NCBI RefSeq assembly: GCF_001293465.1
Contig: NZ_JSYZ01000011.1
Location: 124,001 to 188,000 of the forward strand
DNA length: 64,000 nt
Origin: Pseudomonas asplenii
Lineage (GTDB): Bacteria > Pseudomonadota > Gammaproteobacteria > Pseudomonadales > Pseudomonadaceae
Direction of reading: 5' to 3'
Under the pieces are notes generated by a model. That model was given only the letters and a program-made list of their open reading frames with translations. It was not told the origin of the DNA and searched no databases. The position numbers were made by a program, and so were the translations under genes. This document shows positions 35,036 to 43,881 of this stretch, piece by piece (the stretch's first letter is position 1; the number at the start of each line of letters is the position of its first letter).

Positions 35036-36349
35036 TTACTGCGCCCGCAGGCCGCGGGTCACGCGCAGGGCCAGCACGGCACCGGCGACGATCACCGCGG
35101 CCAGCACGTACAGTGCGGCATCGGTGGACCCGCTGGCATCCTTGATCCAGCCCACCAGGTAGGGGCTGAGAAAACCGGCCATCTGGCCCATCGAGTTGAT
35201 CAGCGCCAGGCCGCCGGCGGCCGCGCCGGCACTGAGCAGGGCAGTGGGCAACGGCCAGAACATCGGCAGGCCGGTGAGGGCACCCATGGTGGCGATGCTC
35301 AGGCCAAGAATGGCAATGGCCGGCGAGCTGGCGAAGTTCACCGCGATCAGCAGGCCCACGGCGCCCATCAGCATCGGTACCACCAGATGCCAGCGCCGCT
35401 CCTGGCGCAGGTCGGCGGAGCGCCCGACGAACAGCATGAACACCGCGGCCAGCAGGTAGGGAATCGCGCTGAGCCAGCCGATCACCAGGTTGTCGCTGAA
35501 ACCGAGGTTCTTGATGATCGAGGGCAGCCAGAAGTTGATGGCATAGACGCCACTCTGGATGCAGAAATAGATCAGCCCGAACGCCCAGATCGCCGGGTTC
35601 CTGAACACTTCGCCGAGGGAATCGCTGACGGTGCGCGGCTTGTTCGCCGCGTCCTCGGCCTGGTCGGCTTCCAGCACCGCGCGTTCCTCGGCGGTCAGCC
35701 ACTTGGCGTTGGCGAACCTGTCGGCCAGCAGGAAGAAGGCGGCCACGCCGAGCAGGACGGTGGGGATGCCTTGCAGCAGGAACATCCACTGCCAGCCGGA
35801 GAGGCCACCCTGGCCGGCGGCGAAGTGGTTGAGAATCCAGCCGGAGAAGGGGCTGCCAAGCAGGCCCGAGACCGGAATCGCCGACATGAACAGGGCCATG
35901 ATGCGGCCGCGTCGGAAACTCGGGAACCACTGCGAGAGGTACAGCACCACGCCAGGGAAGAAGCCGGCTTCCGCCGCGCCGGTGAACAGGCGCAGGGTGT
36001 AGAACTGGGTCGGGGTGGTGACGAACAGCAGGCAGGTCGACAGCGTCCCCCAGGTGATCATCATCAGCGCGATCCAGCGCCGCGGGCCGAAGCGGGTCAG
36101 TGCGAGGTTGCTCGGTACGCCGCACAGCACGTAGCCAATGAAGAAGATCCCGGCCCCGAGGCCGTAGACCGTCTCACTGAACTTGAGGGCGTCGAGCATC
36201 TGCAACTTGGCGAATCCAACGTTGACCCGGTCGAGGTAGTTGAACAGATAGCAGATGAAAATGAAGGGGATCAGGCGCAGGGTGATGCGCTTGTATACGG
36301 CGTTTTTCAAGTCAGCGGTGGCCTGGGGCAACGCGGCGCTCTGTGACAT
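35036..36349 (-). CDS. MFS transporter, anion:cation symporter (ACS) type
   Basis: The 437-residue protein has twelve predicted helices. The ACS marks are 'RLIPFIFICYLFNYLDRVNVGFAKLQM', the loop 'GFFPGVVLYLSQWFPSFRRGRIMALFMSAIPVSGLLGSPFSGWIL' and a central loop between helices 6 and 7. Members of this group import glucarate, galactarate, galactonate, tartrate or phthalate. Its divergent partner is a CdaR-type regulator followed by glycerate kinase, so a sugar diacid or glycerate is the best guess for the substrate. Confidence 0.88.
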   Translation of the reverse strand: MSQSAALPQATADLKNAVYKRITLRLIPFIFICYLFNYLDRVNVGFAKLQMLDALKFSETVYGLGAGIFFIGYVLCGVPSNLALTRFGPRRWIALMMITWGTLSTCLLFVTTPTQFYTLRLFTGAAEAGFFPGVVLYLSQWFPSFRRGRIMALFMSAIPVSGLLGSPFSGWILNHFAAGQGGLSGWQWMFLLQGIPTVLLGVAAFFLLADRFANAKWLTAEERAVLEADQAEDAANKPRTVSDSLGEVFRNPAIWAFGLIYFCIQSGVYAINFWLPSIIKNLGFSDNLVIGWLSAIPYLLAAVFMLFVGRSADLRQERRWHLVVPMLMGAVGLLIAVNFASSPAIAILGLSIATMGALTGLPMFWPLPTALLSAGAAAGGLALINSMGQMAGFLSPYLVGWIKDASGSTDAALYVLAAVIVAGAVLALRVTRGLRAQ

Positions 36350-36507
36350 GTCGGTCTCTCTTTATTATGATTTTTCGCGATGCAAGGGTAACGTTGCTCG
36401 CCCTGTGAGTCTCGGCCACCCCGATGCTGCTGTCTTTGTGCCGGCGCACAGGGTTTGCCAGCATGACCTGTGCCGCTGAACAATTCATTGCAAGGACTCC
36501 TTCTCTC

Positions 36508-37605
36508 ATGTTCGAACTGGACCACGACCTCGCGCAGGATATCGTCGACCGCACGATGGCGATCCTGCCTTACAACGTGAACGTCATGGACAGCCAGGGC
36601 CTGATCCTCGGCAGCGGCGAACAGGAACGCATCAATACCCGCCACGAAGGCGCGCAACTGGTGCTGGCCAACGGCAGGGTGGTGGAAATCGACGTGCAGG
36701 CGGCCAAGTGCCTCAAGGGGGTACAACCGGGCATCAACCTGCCATTGCTGCACGATCAGCGCCTGATCGGTGTGTTGGGTATCACCGGTGATCCGGACCA
36801 GTTGCGCACCTATGCCGAGCTGGTGCGGATGACGGCCGAGATGCTGGTGGCGCAACGTCATCAGCAGGCTGAACAGCAGTGGCGGCGCCAGCGCTGCGAT
36901 GACCTGCTGGCGTTGCTGCTCGGCGATGATGGTGACTCGCCACGCCTGCTCGACGAGGCCCGGCAGATGGGGCTCAAGCCACAATTGTCGCGAATTCCCT
37001 GCCTGTTCGAACTGGAACCGGGGCAGGCCACCGAGGCGCTGATCGCCTGGCTGCGGTCGCGTTACCCGGACAGTTGGTGCTTCAGTGCCAGCGAAGCGTC
37101 GTTGCTCTGGTGTCGCCCGGCGACACTGTCGCTGGATGAACCGCGCCTGCTGGAAAAACTCGACGGCCTGGGCTGGAAGGTATTGCGAGTGGCGGTGGGC
37201 GGCCAGGCCGATGGCCTGGCGGGGTTGCGCCGCTGTTATCGGCGGGTCAGCGATCTGCTGGGCTATGGTCGCGAAGTGCTGCCGAATACACGCGTGCTGC
37301 TGCTCGATCGTTATCGCCTGCCGGCAATGCTCTGGCGCTATCGCAACGACGATGCCCTGGAGGAACTGCTCAAGCCGCTGCGCAGGGTGCTGGCCAAGGA
37401 CGGCAACGGTCAGTTGCTCTTGACCTTGCGCAGTTGGTGCGAGCATGACGGCCAAAGCCAGGCCTGTGCCGAGGCACTGGGTATCCATCGCAACAGCCTG
37501 CGTTACCGCATGGAGCGGATCGCCGAACTCAGCGGCGTCGATCCGTTGCGGCTCGATGGCATGCTGGCGTTGTACCTGGGGGTGCAACTGTTGCCCCAGA
37601 CCTGA
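36508..37605 (+). CDS. CdaR-type sugar diacid-responsive regulator
   Basis: I use the ATG at 36508 (MFELDHDLAQDIVDRTMAIL), giving 365 residues; the open frame extends 84 bases upstream without a better site. The N-terminal sugar-diacid recognition domain (1-130) includes 'NVMDSQGLILGSGEQERINTRHEGA' and 'GVLGITGDPDQLR'. The C-terminus carries the PucR-type helix-turn-helix 'CAEALGIHRNSLRYRMERI'. CdaR activates genes for glucarate, galactarate and glycerate use. Its place between the MFS and glycerate kinase genes fits that. Confidence 0.88.
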   Translation: MFELDHDLAQDIVDRTMAILPYNVNVMDSQGLILGSGEQERINTRHEGAQLVLANGRVVEIDVQAAKCLKGVQPGINLPLLHDQRLIGVLGITGDPDQLRTYAELVRMTAEMLVAQRHQQAEQQWRRQRCDDLLALLLGDDGDSPRLLDEARQMGLKPQLSRIPCLFELEPGQATEALIAWLRSRYPDSWCFSASEASLLWCRPATLSLDEPRLLEKLDGLGWKVLRVAVGGQADGLAGLRRCYRRVSDLLGYGREVLPNTRVLLLDRYRLPAMLWRYRNDDALEELLKPLRRVLAKDGNGQLLLTLRSWCEHDGQSQACAEALGIHRNSLRYRMERIAELSGVDPLRLDGMLALYLGVQLLPQT

Positions 37606-37620
37606 CGTCCTGTGCTGCCC

Positions 37621-37690
37621 TGGTAGGAGCCGGCGGTGCGGCGATCCGACTTGTCGGGGCGCCGAACCGCCGCGAATGGTTCCGCAAGCC
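37621..37690. repeat. REP-like GC-rich repeat
   Basis: TGGTAGGAGCCGGCGGTGCGGCGATCCGAC and the following GC-rich arms (to 'ccgccgcgaatggttcc') resemble a third REP family of fluorescent pseudomonads. It lies between cdaR and glycerate kinase. Confidence 0.5.
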
Positions 37691-37812
37691 TGGCCGGCAC
37701 GCCTCGGGTTTGTGTGAATGAACAATAAAGCCCCGCAATGCTTGTGCAGCAGACCGGCGTCATGCGCCGTTTCTGCTGGCAGCATGGACGCTACAAGAAC
37801 CGGAGAAGCCCC

Positions 37813-38952
37813 ATGAAAATCATCATCGCCCCCGACTCCTTCAAGGACAGCCTGAGCGCCGACGGTGTCGCCAGGGCCATCGCCGAGGGGCTGGCCGAGG
37901 TCCTGCCGCAGGCGCAACTGCTCCGGTACCCCATGGCCGATGGCGGCGAGGGCACGGTGGAGTCGGTGCTTGCCGCCTGCAATGGCGAACTGCGGAGCGA
38001 AACCGTCCAGGGGCCGCTGGGTACCCCGGTGCGGGCCCACTGGGGCTGGTTGCCGCAAAGTCGCACCGCGATCATCGAGATGGCCGAGGCCAGCGGCCTG
38101 CAACTGGTGCCGCCCGGACAGCGTGATGCCTGCGTCACCAGCACCTTCGGCACCGGCCAACTGATCGGCGCGGCCCTCGACGCCGCAGCGCAGCGGATCA
38201 TCCTCGCCATCGGTGGCAGTGCCACCAACGATGCCGGTGCCGGCGCCTTGCAGGCCCTCGGCCTGGGCCTGTTCGATGACCAGGGCCGCGAGTTGCCCCG
38301 TGGTGGCCTGGCTCTGGCGGGGCTGCGACGGATCGACCTCGGCGGCCTCGATCCACGCCTGGCATCGGTACGTTTCGAAATCGCCGCCGACGTGAACAAC
38401 CCCTTGTGTGGGGAACAGGGCGCCTCGGCGATCTTCGGCCCGCAGAAGGGCGCGTCGCCGACGCAGGTACACGAGCTGGACGCGGCGCTTGGGCATTTTG
38501 CCGATCAGTGCGCCGCAGTGTTGCCACGGGATGTGCGTGACGAGCCGGGCAGTGGCGCCGCGGGTGGGCTGGGGTTTGCCGCCAAGGCGTTCTTCGCGGC
38601 GCGGTTCCGCCCGGGGGTGGAGGTGGTCGCCGAACTGGTGGGACTGGAGCAGGCGGTGCAGGGCGCCGACCTGGTGATCACCGGCGAGGGCCGCTTCGAC
38701 GCCCAGACCCTGCGCGGCAAGACGCCTTTTGGCGTGGCCCGGATCGCTCGCCAGCAAGGTGTGCCGGTCATCGTGCTGGCCGGCACCCTGGGCGAGGGTT
38801 ATGAGCAGATGTACCAGCACGGGGTCGACGCCGCCTTCGCCCTGGCTTCCGGGCCGATGAGCCTGGAACAGGCCTGTGCCGAGGCGCCGGCGCTGCTGTC
38901 GGCGCGGGCACGGGATATCGCCCGTGTCTGGAGGCTGGCAGCCGGGCGTTGA
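37813..38952 (+). CDS. Glycerate kinase
   Basis: The 379-residue enzyme starts MKIIIAPDSFKDSLSADGVA, the family's standard beginning. It has 'YPMADGGEGTVESVL', 'FGTGQLIGAALDAAAQRIILAIGGSATNDAGAGALQALG' and 'EGRFDAQTLRGKTPFGVARIA'. This is the GarK/GlxK family, which phosphorylates D-glycerate to 2-phosphoglycerate at the end of sugar-diacid and glyoxylate routes. It is preceded by cdaR in the same direction. Confidence 0.93.
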   Translation: MKIIIAPDSFKDSLSADGVARAIAEGLAEVLPQAQLLRYPMADGGEGTVESVLAACNGELRSETVQGPLGTPVRAHWGWLPQSRTAIIEMAEASGLQLVPPGQRDACVTSTFGTGQLIGAALDAAAQRIILAIGGSATNDAGAGALQALGLGLFDDQGRELPRGGLALAGLRRIDLGGLDPRLASVRFEIAADVNNPLCGEQGASAIFGPQKGASPTQVHELDAALGHFADQCAAVLPRDVRDEPGSGAAGGLGFAAKAFFAARFRPGVEVVAELVGLEQAVQGADLVITGEGRFDAQTLRGKTPFGVARIARQQGVPVIVLAGTLGEGYEQMYQHGVDAAFALASGPMSLEQACAEAPALLSARARDIARVWRLAAGR

Positions 38953-39046
38953 GCGTCCTGTACCACCGGGTCGCGCGTGGGGTGGTGTCCGCCAGGTGAT
39001 TCGGCGTTAAGCTTGGCAACACCAATGGTTTGTCAGGAGACGCTCG

Positions 39047-39154
39047 ATGGCTGGTATCCGCCCGCAATGGACCCATGAGGAGGCCATCCCAGAACGGGGC
39101 GGCCGCCAGGAGCGCTGTTCCCGGGCGGGATGGGCCGGCCTCGTCGATGCGTGA
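39047..39154 (+). CDS. Possible 35-residue leader ORF overlapping the SulP start
   Basis: ATG at 39047 follows AGGAG by eight bases, the best ribosome site in this stretch. The frame runs 35 codons (MAGIRPQWTHEEAIPERGGR...) and stops at TGA 39152-39154, overlapping the ATG of the SulP gene at 39147. It may couple translation of the transporter. The composition is not protein-like, so it may be a leader only. Confidence 0.3.
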   Translation: MAGIRPQWTHEEAIPERGGRQERCSRAGWAGLVDA

Positions 39155-40823
39155 ACCTTCCCTGCCGCCTGCCGCTGCCACCCCTGTTCAACCACGCCGC
39201 CTGGGGCCCGACCTGATCGCCGGGCTGTCTATCGCCGGTCTGCTGCTGCCTGAGGCGGTGGCTTATTCGAGCATTGCCAACCTGCCACCCCAGGCCGGGG
39301 TGATCGCGCTGTTCGCCGGGTTGTTCTGCTACGGCCTGTTCGGCACCAGTCGCTTCGCGATCGTTTCGGCCACCTCGTCGTCCGCCGCGGTGCTGGCCGC
39401 GGCGACGCTGTCCGTGGCCGGTACGGACATGGCCCTGCGCCTGACCATGGCCATCGGCCTGGTGATGATCACCGGCCTGATGTTCCTGCTCGCCGGGCTG
39501 TTCAAGCTGGGCAGCGTGACCTCGTTCATCGCCAAGCCGGTGCTGCGCGGCTTCGCCTTCGGCCTGGCGGTGACCATCATCCTCAGGCAGGTGGCGAACA
39601 TCGTCGATGTGCATCCGCCACACAGCGACCTGATCCGCTTCATCCCGGAACTGCTCGGGCAATTGCCGCATTGGAACTGGGCGGGCGCGGCAGTGGCCGC
39701 CGTGGCGCTGGTGCTGTTGACGATCTTCGGGCGCCTGCGCCGTGTGCCGGGTGGATTGCTGGTGGTGATGCTGGGTATCGTGGCAGGCAGATGGCTGGAC
39801 CTGCCGAGCCTGGGGATCAGCCTGATCGGGGTCATCGACCTGCAGTTGGCAGTGCCGTCACTGCCGCGCCTGGGTTTCTCCGACTGGTTGAAACTGGTGG
39901 AACTGGGCTTTGCGCTGGTGATGATCCTGTATGCCGAATCCTATGGCTCTATCAGCGCCTTTGCCCTCAAGTACGGCGACCGGGTCAGTTCCAATCGCGA
40001 CCTGCTGGTGCTCGGAGGGGCCAACCTTTTGTCCGGGCTGTTTCATGGCATGCCGGCTGGCGCGGGGTATTCGGCCACCTCGGCCAATGAAGCGGCTGGT
40101 GCGACATCGCGTTGTGCCGGGGTGGTCGCTGCGTTGGTGGTGCTGGCGATCGTGGCGACCGCGCTGCCACTGATTGCGCTGACGCCGGAGCCGGTACTGG
40201 CGGCGATCGTCATTCATGCGCTGGCCCGGGCCGTCAGCCTGGAGCCGCTGCAACGCTATTTTGTCTGGCGCCGCGATCGTTTCCTGGCGATTTGCGCGGT
40301 GGCTGCCGTGCTGTTGCTGGGGGTGCTGGATGGGCTGCTGGCGGCCGTGGCGATCAGCCTGATGCTGATGCTGCGGCAGATGTCCTCGGCGGCGGTGCAG
40401 GTGCTCGGGCATCTGGCCGACGGGCATGACTTTGTCGATTGCCAGTTGCATCCCCAGGCACGGCAGGTGCCGGGTGTGTTGATCCTGCGGCCTGGCGAAG
40501 CGCTGTTTTTCGCCAATGCCGAGCGGATTCTGCGCAGTGTGCAGCGTTTGGCCCATGAACAGGGGCCGCAGGTGCGGGCGGTGATTCTGAGCCTGGAGGA
40601 GTCACCGGATCTGGATGGCACCAGTATCGAGGCCTTGCAGGATTTTATCGTCCGCTTCAAGGGAGAAGACAAGCGGTTGCTGTTCGCCCGGCTGAAGCAT
40701 GGGGCTCACCAGGCCTTGCTGGCGTTGCCGCAGGCGGATCTGTCCGAGGTCGTTCTCAGTGAGCTGAGTGTGTATGCAGTGGTGCAGCAGGCGGGGGCCG
40801 CGGGGGGACAGGGCTCGGCCTGA
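39147..40823 (+). CDS. SulP family anion transporter with STAS domain
   Basis: From the ATG at 39147 the protein has 558 residues; ATG 39075 in the same frame is the alternative start. About eleven to twelve membrane segments follow 'RRLGPDLIAGLSIAGLLLPEAVAYSSIANLPPQAG', a classic SulP entry. 'YAESYGSISAFALKYGDRVSSNRDLLVLGGANLLSGLF' is the second conserved block. The C-terminal 130 residues form a STAS domain ('VRAVILSLEESPDLDGTSIEALQDF'). Members carry sulfate, bicarbonate or dicarboxylates. Confidence 0.88.
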   Translation: MREPSLPPAAATPVQPRRLGPDLIAGLSIAGLLLPEAVAYSSIANLPPQAGVIALFAGLFCYGLFGTSRFAIVSATSSSAAVLAAATLSVAGTDMALRLTMAIGLVMITGLMFLLAGLFKLGSVTSFIAKPVLRGFAFGLAVTIILRQVANIVDVHPPHSDLIRFIPELLGQLPHWNWAGAAVAAVALVLLTIFGRLRRVPGGLLVVMLGIVAGRWLDLPSLGISLIGVIDLQLAVPSLPRLGFSDWLKLVELGFALVMILYAESYGSISAFALKYGDRVSSNRDLLVLGGANLLSGLFHGMPAGAGYSATSANEAAGATSRCAGVVAALVVLAIVATALPLIALTPEPVLAAIVIHALARAVSLEPLQRYFVWRRDRFLAICAVAAVLLLGVLDGLLAAVAISLMLMLRQMSSAAVQVLGHLADGHDFVDCQLHPQARQVPGVLILRPGEALFFANAERILRSVQRLAHEQGPQVRAVILSLEESPDLDGTSIEALQDFIVRFKGEDKRLLFARLKHGAHQALLALPQADLSEVVLSELSVYAVVQQAGAAGGQGSA

Positions 40824-40856
40824 CACCCCACAATCATGGGCTGGGCCTGCGGGCCC

Positions 40857-40952
40857 TTTCGCGGATAAATCCTGCTTCCCCAGCGGATCGTGGTGACCCC
40901 CCCCTTCTGTGAACGCCGGAAACCCGTGGGAGCAGCATTTATCCGCGAGAGG
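40857..40952. repeat. REP-type inverted repeat pair
   Basis: CTTTCGCGGATAAATCCTGCTTCCCC and, in the opposite sense, GTGGGAGCAGCATTTATCCGCGAGAGG form a REP pair separated by about 43 bases. It sits between the convergent SulP and nicotinamidase genes. Confidence 0.75.
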
Positions 40953-40966
40953 CCCTCAAGACGCCC

Positions 40967-41620
40967 CTAGAGCGGCATGAGGGACCGGGACTCCACGAAC
41001 TGCACGCCCGCGGCCTCCATTTCGCCCATCGCCCGCTTCAGCGAGCCGTCCAGGTCGATGGCGCGGCAGGCGTCCGGGACCAGGAAGGTGGTGAAGCCCG
41101 CCGCCCGCGCATCCAGCGCCGACCAGGCAACGCAATAGTCCAGCGCCAGGCCGACCAGGTACAGCGTATCGATCCCGCATTCCCTGAGGTAGCCCGCCAG
41201 CCCGGTGGGTGTCCGCCGGTCGGCCTCGACGAATGCCGAGTAGCTGTCGATCTGCGGGTTGCAGCCCTTGCGGATCACCAGCCGCGCATGGGGCAGGTGC
41301 AGGTCGGCATGCAGCTCGGCACCGTGGCTGCCTTGCAGGCAGTGATCGGGCCAGAGCACCTGGGGCCCGTAGGGCAGTTGCACGGTATCGAACGGCTGGT
41401 GCCCCGGATGGCTGCTGGCGAACGAGGCGTGGCCGGCAGGGTGCCAGTCCTGGGCGATGATCACGTTGCGAAAGCGCCGGGCCAACCGGCTGATCAGCGG
41501 CACGATCTCGTCGCCACCGGCAACGGCCAGGTTGCCGCCGGGTATGAAATCGTTCTGCACGTCGATGACGATCAAGGCGCAGCGTGGGTCGTCCAGGGGC
41601 AGGGCAGTGGAGTTTGGCAT
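40967..41620 (-). CDS. pncA: Nicotinamidase
   Basis: From the ATG at 41620 the protein has 217 residues. The cysteine-hydrolase triad is visible: D20 in 'VIDVQNDFIPGG', the lysine in 'LVIRKGCNPQ' and the cysteine in 'LALDYCVAWSALDA'. The metal-binding 'AQDWHPAGHASFA' is also present. The enzyme hydrolyses nicotinamide to nicotinic acid in NAD salvage. No other NAD salvage gene is nearby. The match to PncA is strong. Confidence 0.9.
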   Translation of the reverse strand: MPNSTALPLDDPRCALIVIDVQNDFIPGGNLAVAGGDEIVPLISRLARRFRNVIIAQDWHPAGHASFASSHPGHQPFDTVQLPYGPQVLWPDHCLQGSHGAELHADLHLPHARLVIRKGCNPQIDSYSAFVEADRRTPTGLAGYLRECGIDTLYLVGLALDYCVAWSALDARAAGFTTFLVPDACRAIDLDGSLKRAMGEMEAAGVQFVESRSLMPL

Positions 41621-41791
41621 GGGCGTGTCCTTGTCTGCCGGGTTCAGTTGACGGTCGAGCATACAAGCATGGCACAGCCGGGGGTGTCTGCTGCAATGGC
41701 TTGCTGCTGTAGGCGGGTGACGCCATGGCGGGTACGCTGTCGGCTGTTTTCAACGCAGCATCACCGAGTATCAAGGTTTTTCATCCAGACC

Positions 41792-42577
41792 CTAGACGGC
41801 GAAGCGTTGGCGAAGCAGCTCCGCCATGGCGTGCAGTTCGCTCGCCGGATTGCGCCCAATGAGCATGTAGGCGTGGGTCTGGCCAACCCAGAACACCACG
41901 TTCATGCCACGACGGACCTCCTCGGTCGGCGCTCGCACACCTTTCTTCGCCCGGGTGATGCACAGGGCCAACGGCCCGTGCCGCGGGTCCAGGTAGGCCA
42001 GTTGCGCAATCGGCTCGCTTTCGTACTCGAGCATCTGGGCTCGCTTGAGCTGCGCCCCCGGCAACAGCACCTGGGGTGGTTCCAGTACCAGCCCGAGGCC
42101 CTTGTCGAGGGTGCGCAACTGCGCGCGCTGGGAACCTTCGTCGTCCGGCAGACCATCCAGGGTCTGCGCGGTATAGAGCGTCATGTAGTCGGCGACCACG
42201 CTGCGCCAGCTGACTTCAGTCTGATCCTTCGGTGCGTGCCAGGCCTGGAACAGTCGATCGGCGGCGATCCCGGCGACCATGAAACTGGCGGCGACCGCCA
42301 GGAATCCGCGTCGGCTCATCGATCGCCTGGCCGGTTTCGATGGCAGCGTTTCGAGCATCTCGGCAAGACGACTATGCGGTGCCTGCTCCAGCAGTTCATC
42401 GTAGGCTTCCCGGAAGGGCAGGTTGCTGCGGCCCAGCCATTCGACGCGCTCGGCGACCGCCGGGTTCTCGGCAATGGCAACCGCCACCCGGGCACGCTCT
42501 TCGGCATCCAGCTGGTCGTCGAGAAAGGCCACCAGCCGCTCATCGGAAGGCATCTGTTGAGAAAACTGGTCAGTCAT
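41792..42577 (-). CDS. Anti-sigma factor, membrane-anchored
   Basis: The 261-residue protein starts MTDQFSQQMPSDERLVAFLDDQLD, the usual short N-terminal anti-sigma helix region. One membrane helix lies at about 91-106 (GFLAVAASFMVAGIAA) after the basic patch 'RRSMSRR'. The periplasmic part is about 150 residues. It overlaps the sigma gene by four bases (ATGA), so the pair is coupled. It should hold the sigma factor inactive until a periplasmic signal comes. No zinc HxxxCxxC motif is present. Confidence 0.85.
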   Translation of the reverse strand: MTDQFSQQMPSDERLVAFLDDQLDAEERARVAVAIAENPAVAERVEWLGRSNLPFREAYDELLEQAPHSRLAEMLETLPSKPARRSMSRRGFLAVAASFMVAGIAADRLFQAWHAPKDQTEVSWRSVVADYMTLYTAQTLDGLPDDEGSQRAQLRTLDKGLGLVLEPPQVLLPGAQLKRAQMLEYESEPIAQLAYLDPRHGPLALCITRAKKGVRAPTEEVRRGMNVVFWVGQTHAYMLIGRNPASELHAMAELLRQRFAV

Positions 42578-43101
42578 CGCCGTTCTCCACGGGTTGAGGT
42601 GGGTACGGCACGCAGGGGCGGGTTCTGCGCCAGCTTGATGCGCGCGGCGGCGAGCCGGCTCATGACCGTGCCGATCGGCACCTCGAGAATATGGGCTACT
42701 TCCTTGTACGACAGGCCTTCGACATAGGCCAGGAACACGGTCTCGCGCTGAGCCTCGGGCAAGGCGTCGACGCGCCTGATGACCTGCGCGGCGAGCACGT
42801 GGGTCTGCGCCACCTGCTCGCCATCGAAGGCCAGCACCTCGTCGGCATCGACCTGGCCCTGACCCCGGCGCACGCGCTGGGAGCGGATCTCGTTGAGCCA
42901 GATCGAATGCAGGATGCTGAACAGCCAGCGATCCATGCGGGTGCCGGCCACGAACTGTTCACCACGCTCCAGCGCCCGGACGCAGGTGGCCTGCACCAGG
43001 TCGTCGGCGAGGTGTCGTTGCCGGGACAACAGCAGGGCGTAACGCCACAGGCGTGTCAGGTGCTGGCCCAGTTCGGCTCGTATTTCCTTGTCGCTGGCGA
43101 T
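42574..43101 (-). CDS. ECF-type RNA polymerase sigma factor, probable ATC start
   Basis: Region 2 ('LTRLWRYALLLSRQRHLADDLVQATCVRALERGEQF', then 'RMDRWLFSILHSIWLNEIRSQR') and region 4 ('ALPEAQRETVFLAYVEGLSYKEVAHILEVPIGTVMSRLAAAR') are complete if translation begins near 43101. There a GGAGG lies five bases before ATC GCC AGC GAC AAG. The first conventional-type codon in frame is TTG at 43029, which would remove the start of region 2. I therefore favour ATC, giving 175 residues. The stop of the preceding TPR gene lies 24 bases upstream. It probably controls its own operon. Confidence 0.8.
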   Translation of the reverse strand: MASDKEIRAELGQHLTRLWRYALLLSRQRHLADDLVQATCVRALERGEQFVAGTRMDRWLFSILHSIWLNEIRSQRVRRGQGQVDADEVLAFDGEQVAQTHVLAAQVIRRVDALPEAQRETVFLAYVEGLSYKEVAHILEVPIGTVMSRLAAARIKLAQNPPLRAVPTSTRGERR

Positions 43102-43125
43102 GGCAGCCTCCGCGTTTTTCGGTGT

Positions 43126-43650
43126 TCAGGCCTGGGTTGGATGGGCGATGGCGTCGGCCAGGTCTTCATACTCTTCGCACTGGGTGCCACAGAGTGACTT
43201 GATGGCCTGCAACTGCTCCCGGGCGAGATCCAGGCGACCCTTGATCACATAGGCTTCACCCAGGTACTCGCGGACCTGAGCGTAGTTCGGATCGAGCTTG
43301 ACCGCCTGCAGGTAATAGCCGATGCCTTCGTCGGTGCGTCCCAGCTTGCGGGTGGCATAGCCGCGATAGTTCAGGGCCTTGGCGGTATCGGGATTCTTCA
43401 GGGTATCGAGGACGTTCAGCGCTTCCTGGTACTGCTGGTCCTTGGCCAGGCTGTAGGCGTAGTCGGCGCGCGCGTCATCGCTGGCGCGGCTGCTCACCAG
43501 GGGTTCGCATTTGTTGGTTTTCGGATTCCAGACCTGCTGGCTGGTGCATTTGGGCTTGGGTGGCGCCGGCTCGTCGCCGGAGGCCAGTGCCAGGTTGCTC
43601 GACAGGGCAACCAGCGCGGAAACGATCAAGGTGCTTTTGCGAAGGCTCAT
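43126..43650 (-). CDS. Exported TPR protein upstream of sigma/anti-sigma genes
   Basis: The ATG at 43650 (MSLRKSTLIVSALVALSSNLALASG) gives 174 residues with a signal peptide ending near residue 24. A short Cys-containing segment 'PKCTSQQVWNPKTNKCEPL' follows, then TPR repeats: 'ADYAYSLAKDQQYQEALNVLDTLKNPDTAKALNYRGYATRKLGRTDEGIGYYLQAVKLDPNYAQVREYLGEAYVIKGRLDLAREQL'. It is the first gene of the operon with the ECF sigma and anti-sigma genes and may act as a periplasmic input to them; this is inference. Confidence 0.85.
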   Translation of the reverse strand: MSLRKSTLIVSALVALSSNLALASGDEPAPPKPKCTSQQVWNPKTNKCEPLVSSRASDDARADYAYSLAKDQQYQEALNVLDTLKNPDTAKALNYRGYATRKLGRTDEGIGYYLQAVKLDPNYAQVREYLGEAYVIKGRLDLAREQLQAIKSLCGTQCEEYEDLADAIAHPTQA

Positions 43651-43881
43651 GGTAGTGCTCCAGAGAATGGGCAACGATGAGAACGCCTGGGCGCCAGGTT
43701 TTATTCGATACCTCGGAAAATTATTTTATGCGGTGCTCCATCGGGCTCCCGGTTCCCGTTGCCGTAGGAGCGCAACCCGTGCCCGTGTTCCAGACTGTTG
43801 CAGGGTTTTATCCAGGCGAGAGCCGGCGGGGCCGGACAAACGCCATTCGTGCAGAGGCTGTGGTTGGCGCTCAAGCCGCTG

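Noticed and set aside
36307..38820. An 837-residue minus-strand frame opposite cdaR and glycerate kinase
   Set aside because: Both opposite-strand genes carry complete family motifs. The long frame is an artefact of high GC content.
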